Below, in pieces: positions 33,640 to 44,941 of a stretch of DNA of 64,000 bases. The stretch lies in NCBI GenBank assembly GCA_018340375.1, contig JAFFJZ010000004.1, positions 24,588,001-24,652,000 of the forward strand, read 5' to 3'. Source of the DNA: Gonatopus flavifemur (lineage: Eukaryota; Arthropoda; Insecta; Hymenoptera; Dryinidae). A program made the translations under genes and the position numbers. How positions within the stretch are numbered: the first letter of the stretch is position 1; each line of letters begins with the position of its first letter. The notes beneath the pieces were generated by a model that saw only the letters and a program-made list of their open reading frames with translations, had not been told where the DNA came from and searched no databases.

Positions 33640-34150
33640 TAATCTTGATTTACTGAGATTTCTCCAAAGAGTTCCCGAAGAGGAATTCGTAATGTACAAA
33701 GGTGAACGTATATAATTCGATTACGTATGTTTCTACGAGAGTTTTTCGGAAAGAAACTCGTAATGTACAATGAATGAAAAACCAAATATGTACTTATTTC
33801 AGATGATTCTGCGAGAGTTTTTGAAAGGAAACTCGTAATGTACAATGAATGGAAAACCAAATATGTACTTTTTACAGATGATTCTACGAGAGTTTTTGAA
33901 CAGAAAAACTCGTAATGTACAAAGATTGAACGTATATAATTTGATTACGGATGTTTCTACGAGAGTTTTTCGGGAAGAAACTCGCAATGTACAATGAATG
34001 AAAAACCAAATATGTACTTTTTACAGATGATTCTACGAGAGTTTTTAAACAGCAAACTCGTAATCTACAATGAATGAAAAACCAAATATGTACTTTTTAC
34101 AGATGATTCTACAAGAGTTTTTGAACAGAAAACTCGTAATGTACAATGGG
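33640..34150 (-). repeat. Inverted, diverged block of the 146-bp satellite
   Basis: About seven ~73-bp half-units in the orientation opposite to the array at 58.8-64 kb. AACTCGTAATGTACAA recurs near 33688, 33766, 33833, 33910, 33982, 34067 and 34132, and CTACGAGAGTTTTT is the other half of the dyad. The 75-bp type half (ACCAAATATGTACTT) and the 71-bp type half (ACGTATATAATTCGATTACG) both occur. Small minus-strand ORFs here are artefacts. Confidence 0.85.
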
Positions 34151-34330
34151 AAAAAGAAAGAAAATTCCCTTTGAGTCGTCTTTACCGTGGGTATAGAGGA
34201 GGAGGAAGAAAGAACTAATATATTTTTTTCTCTTTTGCTCTTAACTCACCGTGGTGGAAAAGAAGAGTACACGTTGGGTACTTCTTTCCGAACAAAAAGA
34301 CAACGAGGTGATGGTTGCTTCTGATGGTCC

Positions 34331-34362
34331 TCCTGTCTCTCTCTCTCTTTCTCTCTCTCTTG
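34331..34362. repeat. (CT)n microsatellite
   Basis: A CT-rich run interrupted by TTT (CTCTCTCTCTCTTTCTCTCT). It lies in non-coding sequence. Confidence 0.8.
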
Positions 34363-34730
34363 GACGAAGATTGAAGACGTGCTGGTTCACGATTAATTTT
34401 TAACGCGATTCGAATGCCAAAATTGATTAATTACACTGAATTTCACTGATTTCATTATAACAAAAAAAAACTGATTCTATTCGCGAATCTCGGTTGGAGT
34501 ATAGACTTATTCTACAAAGTCACGTTTCACTAAGCTGCAATCGTGACTGAGGCGAAAGGAATAATTTTTGAGAAACGTTGCATTGGAAAAAGATTATCGA
34601 AACGTAAATTTCCTACAAAAGACGCCGTGGAACCTTCCAAAGGGACACACTTTTACGATTTATTGCAAACTTGAAGTATGTAATCGTCAACTTGGCTTCA
34701 ATCGTATCTTCGTTTCTACCCTCTTGCGGA

Positions 34731-34821
34731 AAAGGACGGACTTGTCTTCGCGTATGGAAAATCGGCTGTTCAACAAAACTTTCGCGTAACGAATCTCCCG
34801 ATTTTCCATTGTCCGTCCTAT
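34731..34821. repeat. Inverted repeat with two collinear stems
   Basis: AGGACGGAC (34733-34741) pairs with GTCCGTCCT (34811-34819), and inside it ATGGAAAATCGG (34754-34765) pairs with CCGATTTTCCAT (34798-34809). Both stems are perfect and would stack in one hairpin with an asymmetric internal loop. It may be the core of a foldback element or a hairpin RNA. Confidence 0.5.
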
Positions 34822-35221
34822 TTACGTGTTCTTCATCTGGGTGATGGAACACGCCAGATCCTGGCAAGAGGGGTTTTTCTGCCGACTCAACTGCCTGATT
34901 AGCAGCGATTAGTCAATTCGGTATTCGGGAAGAGAGAGAGAGAGACACGGGCACTTGGGTACCGTGAACAAAGACAGCGAATCCGCGGGCGTTGGACTTT
35001 GGTTCCGCGTTGGTATGTTCCCTCACGGTGCCTCGAAAATATGCATCGATGTGGACATCGATGCGAGCTCTGACCTAGATTTCTTTCTTCCTGCTCAGCG
35101 TTTTGTTTGAGCGTACGTTTATTTCTCACATACTATGGGTCGATATATGTATATATCTAAACATATATATTTTAAATAATGTTTGGGACCCGACTTCCCT
35201 TTGATTTGAAATAGTCCACGC

Positions 35222-35270
35222 ACGGGAATACAGGCGGGAATAGGGGTTGTATTCTTCTGTATTCCGGGAG
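35222..35270. repeat. Short hairpin CGGGAATACAG / CTGTATTCCGG
   Basis: Near-perfect 10-bp arms with a ~26-nt spacer rich in G. No associated gene is seen. Confidence 0.4.
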
Positions 35271-35329
35271 CGAAATTCTCCGTCACGTAACACAATAACC
35301 GCAAACATAGAACTGAACTTCTAAACAGT

Positions 35330-36450
35330 TCTGTCACTTCAAACTTCTTCAAACTTCACAACTACACAAAACATCACTCCACGGTACAGAATAAATCATT
35401 AAAAAACACTATACATCCCTAGAACACAAAACTTGAAAATTAAAGTTCTCGTCTTTTGAAAAATCTCAATTTAAAATGTACTCAGGGACGGAACTGTCAC
35501 TTCGAATTGTCTATAATTTGGTGAGCAACTTTGTTTTAGCCCTACAGGCTTAACAAAACCACTCGCGAATACCACACGCACTCAATTCATTAACTTGAAA
35601 AAATAACTTCTCGGTTCTTGTATAATCGCAATTTAAAACTCCCTTTGCGACAAAACTGTCACTTCAAATTGTCTATAATTTGGTATAATAGTTCATTCTG
35701 ATGCCACAGTCTCAACCAAATCATTTGCAAACACTACACACGCTCAATTCATTAAACCCGAGAACATACTACTTGAAATTTTTGTTATTGCAACCTCAAA
35801 AGCGATTTATGACATCTTTCACAACCTCAAAACTTCTTCAAACTTCACAACTACACCAAACATCACTCCATTGTATAGAATAAGTCTTTATAAATCACTA
35901 CACATCCGTAGAACACAAAACTTGAAAATTGATGTTCTCGTCTTTCGAAAAATTACAATTTAAAATGTACTCAGTGACAAAACTGTCACTTCGAATTGTC
36001 TATAATTTGGTCAACAACTCTGTTTTAGCCCTACAGGCTTAACAAAATCACTTATAACCACTTCACACACCTAATTCATTAAACTTGAAAACACACTACT
36101 TTATTTTTCTTGTTGTCGCAACCTCGAAAGCGATTTATGACATTTTCCACCACTCCAAAACTTCTTAAATCCGGTACACAAACTAGAATCATTCCACAGA
36201 ATCGAACTAAATCGCCACATCCATAGAAAAATCACTCTTAAGACGTTTAAATCAATATCCGGAAGGTTAATACTGACCACTATAAACTCAAAACTTATGA
36301 ATTCACTTTAATTTTAGATCTAGCACTTGTACACATCTAAAACCTCTCGCATTTATCATTAACAACACAAAAGATTATAAGAAATCACAAAAGGATAATA
36401 CACTACACTAGAACACTGAATTCACAAAACTATGTGTAACGACTCAAGAG
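35330..36450. repeat. Diverged tandem repeat, ~490-bp period with sub-repeats
   Basis: The segment starting AAACTTCTTCAAACTTCAC near 35342 recurs near 35834 (about 491 bp later). Within it, CTGTCACTTC followed by AATTGTCTATAATTTGGT recurs at about 35488, 35657 and 35985. The same words occur at 31 kb. No coding capacity. Confidence 0.6.
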
Positions 36451-36484
36451 AGTCGCTGTTGGAAAATCACACTTCACTCAATTT

Positions 36485-36753
36485 TCAACACATAAGAATG
36501 TAAACTCTTATATACACCAACACTGAACTAGAAGTCCTAATTTCCAGGAGTACAGATAGATATATGAATCTATCGATACCAATAAACCACCCTGGAGAAC
36601 ATCCTGTCAAGGCAGAAGGAAGAGTTGACATTCCAATTGAGTTCTTCAAAGAGGAAGGAGGTTGGAATTCAACAGCTCTATCCAAACCTTCTCAGAGGGA
36701 GAGACTCTCCCTGACCGATGATGCATGAATCCCAGCATCGTAGAATCCAATAT
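36485..36753 (-). ncRNA. Terminal exon of a possible spliced minus-strand transcript
   Basis: On the minus strand an acceptor (GAATTATTTTTCAG) precedes 36753. Preceding exons would be 36941-36826 (donor GTAAAAG), 37152-37050 (donor GTATGATT), 37453-37350 (donor AAG/GTAAGTC) and a first exon ending at 37540 or 37519, each with the tandem donor GTAAGTAATT. Acceptors TCCCTTTCTATTCAG and TTGGGTTTTTCAG are strong. No reading frame stays open across the joins, so a long non-coding RNA or 5' UTR exons are likely. The 3' end is not defined. Confidence 0.35.
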
Positions 36754-37540
36754 CTGAAAAATAATTCACATTAGAGTTTTATCACAAAAAAGTTACATGG
36801 AATGTTATAATTGATACCCTTTTACCTATCTGGAGGTTGCACATTTTATCACACAAGAACTTGGTGACGCTGGATGTTCTTCAAGTTAGTAAGGGCAGAA
36901 GGCAGAACCGAAGTCAGTTGATGAAATAATTCTCCAGGAAACTGAAACAATCATCAAATTATAATACAATATAAAACTCTCACAACATATGAAACTTTCT
37001 ACAACTGAAACAAACCAATTTACTCAATACTAGCATAATATAATCATACTTATCTGCTTCGATGATATCAACTTGATGACTCTTATTGCTACTCGCTGGT
37101 ACAAATCCAAAGGGAGCAGGGAACGAGTCAAGAAAAGTTCATCTTACAGCAACTGAAAAACCCAATAGTAATCAGAATTAAAGTCAAAGACATACAAAAT
37201 ATACAAGACAAGTATTTCGACCACCCCCCTTTTAAGAATAAGTATTAAAACTATATAATACTCTATAGAACCCAATAAGTGGATGCAATGCATTCATGTG
37301 ATTCTATTAAAATAGGAAGTTGAGATGTACATGTTACATTAAGACTTACCTTGGAACAGATTCCTACGCAGAACTCCATTGAAGAAGACTTTTCCTATCT
37401 CAAGGTTGACTTCTTCGTTAAGGTATCCACATTCACTCCTCACCTTTTGACATCTGAATAGAAAGGGAACAAATATAGATTTGGATCCATTACTCAAATC
37501 TTGATTAAAATTACTTACCTTAATATTTGAATTACTTACC

Positions 37541-38470
37541 CTACACTTTCATATACACACACGTACACACAAATGTTATGACATTTCTATCACAACATTA
37601 GGTTAGCGTACACACAGGGTACACACCGTTATCACCCTAAAACAATCGCACCAATCAATCTGCGGATTGCGATCTACGTCAATAGATCGACCCGCGGGAT
37701 TCAAGTTGAAATACAAAACCAATGAATCATTGAATGCCAGCAACGTGAAAATTCAACAAACATCCACGTATACATATTGACATCGTCTCAGAATCTCTAA
37801 ATCCCCGGTCCTTGCATAATCACTGAAACGGGGAACTTTACAAACAAAGGGTTTTAGAAATCAAATTTTGAATTCTATGATCCTTTAACCCCACAGTAAC
37901 GTCAAGGACTTTCAAAAGTTCTACACGTGACAATCTGAATGTGGCCATCTGCAGTGCCCCATGGCTCATAACAGAATGTGTTTCAACTTCAGGGTAATTT
38001 TTTGATCATCATGCAAATGTGATACTACGTGTATCCTAATAAACGAAATTCTTGGAGCATGATAGAATTGAAAAGTTCGGAAAAACACAGCTACTTTGGT
38101 AAAAATTTTGAGCACGGAAATACCAGAGCCTGACGAGACATGCCTGATTTTACCAGGTCTCTATCAGATTCCGTTACGAGTTCGCTTATTTCGCTATTAT
38201 CACTCTATCTGATTCTCTTTGATTCAGTAGAGCAGGGTCGTAAATTGCGCGGTTTGGAAAGTTGGGTGAAAATTTGAATCATCAGAAATATAAATGGATG
38301 TATATGTATACACTCATAATTTACATTATAATGAGTCCTTCCTCGAATAGATTTTTATGAGTGAATTCGCAAATACTTTGGTATATTATTGATGCTATAT
38401 ATGATTAGATTCCAAACAAAATTCACCTCACGTGAATTATCTTTTCAACGTAGAAACGATTAAATAGGAA
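37541..38470. other. Non-coding, no feature recognised
   Basis: Would hold the promoter and first exon of the possible minus-strand transcript. Only stop-rich frames and short CA-rich tracts (37555-37572) are visible. Confidence 0.3.
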
Positions 38471-38477
38471 AAAGCAT

Positions 38478-38705
38478 TTCTTAGAATCTAAGAAATTGTT
38501 ATTTGCATAAGTCCAAAAAGATGTCTTTGAAGGAAATGAATATTTCTTCGATACAAACAAATTTGTTATTTTGAAAAAGAATTGAATGAAAAATTTGTTT
38601 GAATGAACATTATTCCGAACTCCTTATTTTCTTATTTATTCCTGTCGAAGAAATATTTATTTGGACCTATTCAAATAACAATTTGTTAGATTCGAAGGAA
38701 TACTT
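38478..38705. mobile_element. Foldback MITE, AT-rich
   Basis: GAATCTAAGAAATTGTTATT from 38484 pairs with the complement of the right arm that ends at 38693 (AACAATTTGTTAGATTC). The similarity continues inward through GTCCAAA. The target duplication was not resolved. Confidence 0.45.
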
Positions 38706-38864
38706 CTTCTTGTGTTAGGTACTAAATCGAATGAAAGATGATGAATTGTTACACTAAGATTAATCAAAAAAACTAGTTTGAGTTGATTTTCTGCAAACCC
38801 CCTTTAGTTTTAGTCTGATATCGTAGTTTGTCATCGAATAATAGAAACGGGGTTTTTTTGGTAG

Positions 38865-38940
38865 AAATATGGGTTTTTTCAGCTGGGTTTTATTGAAAAA
38901 ACCCGGGTAGGTTTTTTTTTGGGTTGGGGAAAATCGTTGC
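38865..38940. repeat. GGGTTTTTT-type dispersed repeat, copy 1
   Basis: Runs of GGGTTTTTT and AAAAAACCCGGG are followed by a GTTGCAACTCTG-like end. The same motif set recurs at 49.93-50.04 kb and 52.61-52.70 kb. Confidence 0.45.
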
Positions 38941-38948
38941 AACTCTGA

Positions 38949-39400
38949 CACCGTCACTGTAAAATATCTGTATTCCAACACAATTCCGTTCTAAAATACC
39001 TTAATTTCCAAATATGTTCATTTTTCAATATCTCAAATTGCCACTGTATCGATTGGTGAATATCTGTCATTTTGAATAACTTGAGTTGCGAATAACTCAG
39101 TTTCCAAACATCTCTACTGCGAGACATCTGTAGCGCCAAGTGATTTTTCTGAAAAAATGATCATCGACAATGATGTAACAAGTAAATTTGCATTGTCGTT
39201 AGTCATTTTTTTCAGAAAAAACACTGGGCGGTAGGGATGTGTCGCAGTGAAGATGTTTGGAAACTGAAGTTATTTAAAATGGCAGATATTCACCAATCAA
39301 TACAGTGGCAATTGAAGATATTGAAAAATAAACATATTTGGGGCAGAAGGTATTTTAGAACGGAATTATGTTGGAATACAAATATTTTACAATGAAGGTG
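38949..39400. mobile_element. Large imperfect palindrome, ~217-bp arms (foldback element)
   Basis: The left arm starts CACCGTCACTGTAAAATAT. The reverse complement of the right end starts CACCTTCATTGTAAAATAT. The two arms stay alignable with few gaps to the centre, where TTTTTCTGAAAAAATGA pairs with TCATTTTTTTCAGAAAAA around a ~18-nt loop near 39170-39190. No coding capacity. It is either a foldback transposon or, if transcribed, a long hairpin RNA able to give endo-siRNAs. Confidence 0.7.
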
Positions 39401-40468
39401 TTTGACAGTAGAGTTGTGTCAAAACGGAGATATTCAAATAGTATAATCTGATGTTCTATGAAGAACTTGGAACATACTAATTACATGATAATATTCTGAT
39501 TCGAAAAGAACACTTTCTTACACAATTTGTTGATACATAACTTATGAGTACCACCAGGTACCACAATCGTCTTCATCCCAATCTAATGTTTCAAGTCGGT
39601 GTTTCATGATATCAATAAATAGAATTGCAATCCGCTGCTTCTGCTGAAAATCAATTTCAGAAAAGTACAAGTTCAGAACAACATTGGAAATCAGTCAATT
39701 AATACTGAATTCAGTTGACGTTCGATTGACAATGAAATTTTTTTTCAAGTAAAATATACAAGAAAAACAAAAGGAAAACAGAAGAACCAATCCATCATTG
39801 ATTGATCTTGCATCCATGAAATTGATTTATTGATTTCAAAAAATGTTAATCATTGATTGAAAGTTAATTGAATGTTACAATTGAATAATTTCCAACCCTG
39901 GTTCAGAACTGTTGAATCTTGAAAAATGACAGTAAGTTGCAATTCTATCTATTCATATTATAAAACATTGACTTGAAACATTAGGTTCAGATGAAAAGGA
40001 TCGTGGTACTCATAAGTTATGTAAGCATAGTGGAACTGCATTTTGAAAATAGTAAAATTGTGCTTCGTTGTGGGAACTTGCACAAAATTTGTGCATAAGC
40101 CTCCACAAATTGCATTTATTGTATGCTCAGCACATACATTCCACATAGACGTTGTAAAAATGTCACGTTCAACGTAGACAATGGATTACCTATGCTGAAC
40201 ATCAACAAACTCACATGCAGAGATAAAATCACAAATTGTGGTGCAAAAGCCCAACCAATGATATTCATATTCTCACGCTGAACACAGGGAATGTCCTATG
40301 CTGAACGTAAGTCATTTTATGACATACATTGAATGTATAAAAATTAAAAATATATGTTTCACAGTGTAGAATTGTGGGGAAAATTGAATATTATTATCGA
40401 TATAATCATTATATTTTATTATTTGAACCGATATAAGATGTAAAATACTATACGTAATTGATTCTCAC
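39401..40468. other. AT-rich non-coding; no gene supported
   Basis: Short ORFs only. Repeated ATTGATTGA/TTGATTT words at 39.8 kb are low complexity. Confidence 0.35.
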
Positions 40469-40667
40469 CACCATAGTAAAGCATAGTGATCGGTTTCATT
40501 TTTCGTCCGACTCGCATGTATAGCTCTGAATTTTGTACATCGTCCAAAGCTGTAACGGTGTATACACCATGTGGTGATTTCACAGAGATCGAATTGCATG
40601 ACACAATCGATTCTTCACCCGTTTCTTTTTATACTACCAAACATCGAGTCTGACTCTCCGTTGTAAT
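40469..40667 (-). pseudogene. Possible decayed coding exon, family unknown
   Basis: On the minus strand the segment is bounded by an acceptor CTTTTTTGTGTTTAG and a donor-like GTGAGAAT. One frame inside is open for about 54 codons after a TAA and looks protein-like (VKSPHGVYTVTALDDVQNSE). An ATG eight codons before a break lies in another frame, consistent with a frameshifted exon. No homology recognised. Confidence 0.25.
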
Positions 40668-41140
40668 CTAAACACAAAAAAGACAAGAACAAATTTATTA
40701 GTTACCAAGAAATGCAGTTAGAGGAATGCAAAATAAAATATAGTTTGGGCGAAAATATAGCAGGGTTCGAAAGTATTGCAGGCTTGAACGTAGAAATTTT
40801 CTAAGGGAAAGAAACTGAAGTGTAAATCGATGGATTAGTATTACTCCAACTGATTTGAAAATGCACGTTTATGTCGAATCTTGTACGCGTGAATCTAGAT
40901 CGATTTGAAGTCTACTCTGAGGGTTTCTCAGGTAGAAAATCCTTCAAGTTTTCATTGATTTAAATTTATACGTCAGATCGCGTGTTCGGTTGCACATGTT
41001 GGTTATGTCCATCGCATGAACGATGCATTCAGAATGAAAATAAATATTGATAATCATCAAATGTACATACCTTCCAGTGTGTGTAGAATTGGTTATCAAA
41101 TCGGGGATGATGAAATTCGAGAGGAGCCCCGTGGAGCACC
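40668..41140. other. Non-coding, no feature recognised
   Basis: No repeat unit, RNA gene or credible frame seen. Confidence 0.3.
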
Positions 41141-41144
41141 GTTA

Positions 41145-41835
41145 CCCGCCGTTAACCCATTAATGCCCATGGCGGAACTGCTGGGCCTACGGGAAGAGTA
41201 ACTATTAGAGATGAGATATCTGGGTGGAGGATGAACATCCACGGAGAAAAGAAATTTTCACGATTTTTTCAAACAATTATTGTTTGAACAATTTGTTGAA
41301 AATATCAATTCAAGTGGATGAGAGCCCCGAGATCGTGTTCCACGGGAAATTCGACATAAGAATAGGTGGTTCGGAAAGTTTTCAACCATCGCATTCGTTT
41401 GTAAATAACAATTATCAACAATTTCGAATACTCCATACCCGTTCGTGCCCACGGTGAAACTGCTGGGCCTACGGGGAGAGTAACTATTGGGAATAGGATT
41501 TCTGGGTGGAGGATGAACATCCACAGAGAAGAGAAATTTTCACAATTTGTTCAAACAATTCGTTGAGAATATCAATTAACGTGGATGAAAACCCCGGGAT
41601 CGTGTTCTATGGAAAATTTCATATAAGAATAGGTGGTTTGGAAAGTTTTCAACCATCGCATTTGTTCGTAAATAAAAATTATAAACAATTTCGAATACTC
41701 CATACCCGTTGGTGCCCCCGTTGAAACTGCTGGGCCTACGGGGGAAGTAACTTTTGGGAATAGGATATCTGGGTGGAGGCTGAACATCCACGGACGAAAA
41801 AAATTTTTACAATTCGTTCAAACAATCATTGTTTT
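41145..41835. repeat. Tandem repeat, ~267-282-bp unit, about 2.5 copies
   Basis: CTGCTGGGCCTACGGG recurs at about 41180, 41462 and 41729. Between these, GGGTGGAGGATGAACATCCA and CGAATACTCCATACCCGT recur in the same order. The copies are roughly 85-90% alike by eye. Short ORFs on both strands are repeated by-products. Confidence 0.8.
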
Positions 41836-42204
41836 CGTATCTAAGATTCTCTCAGAAAAACGTAATAACTGCGTCGGGGGTCTGAGTCTGGGGGATACAA
41901 GTTCGCTCGCGCGTATGTACATATGTGTTGATGCATGTGTGTGTCAGCAGGTGAGTGTGGTTCTGGGTGTATATACTTATAAATATCGGAACCCAGCAGC
42001 TCGTCACTTCTGCTGTATTTTGTGACTCTAAATCCGGTCTATAAGCTTGCATGTGTGTGTGTGCATTTTGTTTCAGGTAATCAGCCTTTGTGGAGATTAG
42101 GCCCCCGTAGCTCATCACTCCTGCGGTATTTTTTGACTCCGCACCCTCTCCGTGACTTCATGTGTGTGAGTATGAATATTTGGTCAATAATTTGTATAAT
42201 TCAA
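41836..42204. other. TG-rich tract and a short direct repeat
   Basis: TGTGTG-rich sequence at 41930-42060. A ~45-bp motif (AGCTCGTCACTTCTGCTGTA...) near 42000 recurs diverged near 42110. Confidence 0.4.
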
Positions 42205-43925
42205 AATTTCTTCAAGTCACGTGTTCGATGATATGATTGTGACACAAATATATTTCGCAACCTTCACAATAACGATCTGTCTGGTGTCACATACGCCTTC
42301 TGAGACAGATTTCGCACTGCAACGCTTTTTCGGTCCGAATTTCACTACATGTTCGTTCTCAGGGTGTTCAAGATATTCAGATGAACTTTTCTCTTCACAT
42401 TTTCTCTTCACATTCACTTCGTCGGAGTAATTTTCACATACTCCTTCAGCTATATCTTTTGTTCCTTTCTTTTCTAGTGGAGCTGCCAAATTGTACAGTA
42501 CAGTCGCATTAGTCAATGATGCCTGAATTCTCCTCAAAAAAAGACACCATGTCCATTTCTTTCCTCGGATAGATGGTTAAAGAGCATTGCAATGCTGATC
42601 GTGTGAATCCACACCTCCCATACCCTTATTGTACTTGGAAAATGCCTGAGGAAATTGTATCGATTGTTCACATTTATCAACCCTCCTATTCATTGAAACC
42701 TCTGGTTCATCTGTATGAATTGTGAATAGTATAGAGACTTGTTCAGAATCCATAACGGTAATATAATTGATTTTAGAACACTCATCATGTAAGCAAATGG
42801 ACGTTCCTCGTGCACATTCCTTGGTTATTGAGTAGTGTTGCTTTCAACCCTATTTTGGCGTACTGTACCCGTGGCGCACAATCCAATTTTTTTCAGATGA
42901 ACCATAAGATCTGTAGAGGTGGAGAAATATATATTATATTTGTGCAATTCTTCTTGGGGGCTGTTGCTAAAAGCTTCTTCAACATTTTCATCACCACTCT
43001 AGAACCTAATGTCACGGATTGTAATTCGTATTCATTCTCTGCACTATTCTTGCCGGTGTAGATTTCCAAATCAAAAATAGATCCTTCTTTCGAACATATG
43101 GCCCATTGCTTAATACCGAATCTTATTGGTTTCTGTCTTATACATTGTTTTATGCCGAGTCTACCGAAGTATTTCACCATAACCTCGTCTATTGATGAAT
43201 TATAACTGAGCCAACCAAACCGTATAATATTTCTCCGAAATATTTCATAAAGATTTCTGACTTTCCAAACCTTGTCTGCTTCATTTTTTCCCTGGATTTT
43301 ATGAAATTCGATTTCGCGTTTTATATTGTCGAAATCATTACGAGTTATATACTTTTGTACTATTTCGCAACGTAGTATTGCTTCAGAGGACCAATAATCA
43401 CGATAATGTTGGCGTGAATTGGATATCGAAAGAATAATTATAGCCAGAAATGTGTGGAGAGAATGTTTTGATAATTCCAAGCCGTTCTCACGGGTGCACT
43501 CAATGATGTATTGCTGTAACTCGTCAGAGCAGAATAGTTCGAATAACTGACGAGAACTTTTTGTTTGTATGTCTGCTGAAGTGGCTTGATCTAAGCTGAT
43601 ATCGTATTCTGAATATTCTAAATCTGTCGTAGCACCAGCTTGCCAATTGAAAACATGATTGGGTTCGAGTATTATCGTATGAACTTCGAACTTGTTCATA
43701 AGAGCCACATGGCAAAAATGTTGAAGAGTAAACATCGTTTTCTACATCGGAATTATCAGGATCCCCATCATCATGATTACTATCGGGTATAAACGCGATA
43801 TCAATATAATTTTCATTGACAACAGCTTTCTCAACAAAATCAGCCGAGTCGGCTACACGTGATCTCCTTGATTTTTTCATAACAGAATGAGTATGGATTA
43901 TATGAAGAAGAAATGGAGAGGACAA
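42205..43925 (-). pseudogene. piggyBac-family transposase pseudogene
   Basis: The N-terminal acidic region lies in 43925-43740 and the main part in 43735-42893. That part has the DDE_Tnp_1_7-type N-terminal block (LFELFCSDELQQYI, YWSSEAI), then SIDEVMVKYFGRLG with the first catalytic Asp, and KPIRFGIKQWAIC. The conserved ATGTVRQNR segment follows in another frame near 42860. A cysteine-rich C-terminal domain (QCEIC...YCEGC...CHNH) is readable at about 42310-42215. At least two frameshifts and several stops show it is dead. I saw no TTAA-flanked TIRs. Confidence 0.75.
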
Positions 43926-44377
43926 TGAACTGTGGCCACCTGTCGAAACAGCTGTAGCTGTATGTAATACTAATTATCTGTAGGATTGGTAGATGAGCTT
44001 AATGAGGAGATGTTGCAGATGCAGATCAAGCAGTGTGAGGAGGAGTAGTTGGGAAATTGGAGAATATATAACGAAATTTGATTCAGAGTGGTAATTTATG
44101 CGAATAATAAATTATAATGCCCAAGCAACTGATTGTGGATGAGAAGGAACATTTGATTGAAATGGTAAGAGGAAATGATGGATGAAGATTGCGGTGAGTA
44201 TTGATGAACGGAGTTTACTGGATGGTGGAATTGATTAAACAAGGCAATATCATAGAATGTGTGAAAATCGGAATATGAGGGACTGCGTTGGGAGCGATTT
44301 TCAGTGAAAGAAATGCCCAATCAAATTTCTTATTTATAACAATTGCGATATCTAAGAATTTTCCGAACCAACGATTG
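43926..44377. other. Non-coding between piggyBac and BEL/Pao remnants
   Basis: No gene recognised; probably the truncation flank of the BEL/Pao element. Confidence 0.35.
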
Positions 44378-44932
44378 TTACATGAAATTTCCCGTATACC
44401 CATCACCATCGAGAAAGGGAGCAAGACGACGAATCCGACTGTTTTTTCTCACTTCTCCACCGCGCACCAACAACTCAATTTCGTTGGGGAATAACCGTCG
44501 CTGAACGGCCTTAATTGAAACTGCTTCGGCCTTCTGAAACTCGGCCGCAGAGATCTGACTTTGGGGCGGCTGAGACGGCCGCCGCGCTCTAGGCACTATG
44601 CGCAGACAATACGCTACCACACGAATCAACCTGGACCATCGGCCAACTCTATCCATCACTTTCCATTCGTCATCCTCACAAGTGCCGGCCGTCACAACAT
44701 CGGAACTCTTCGCTTCCAAATTAGCGGCACACGAGAATTCAATTTCCCGATTTGGCCGGCTGTCCGACGGCTCCAGTATGCATAGTGGACCGGACCACCA
44801 AAAGTCATGGTCGCGCAATTCAGCCGGAGATAACCCTCGGGGGGCGGAGTTGGCCGGATTTTCGGCACTGACCACATGACCCCATTCGGCGTCAGGAAGC
44901 GCGGATTGGATTTCTGTCACCCTATTGGCCAC
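44378..44932 (-). pseudogene. BEL/Pao pre-integrase linker region
   Basis: Continues the RNase H frame after a stop: WGHVVSAENPAN, RGLSPAEL and WWSGP are the usual BEL post-RNase H motifs. The end reads RLAPFLDGDG just before where the integrase zinc-binding domain should begin, then stops. The integrase is lost. Confidence 0.65.
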
Positions 44933-44941
44933 GAAAACCTT

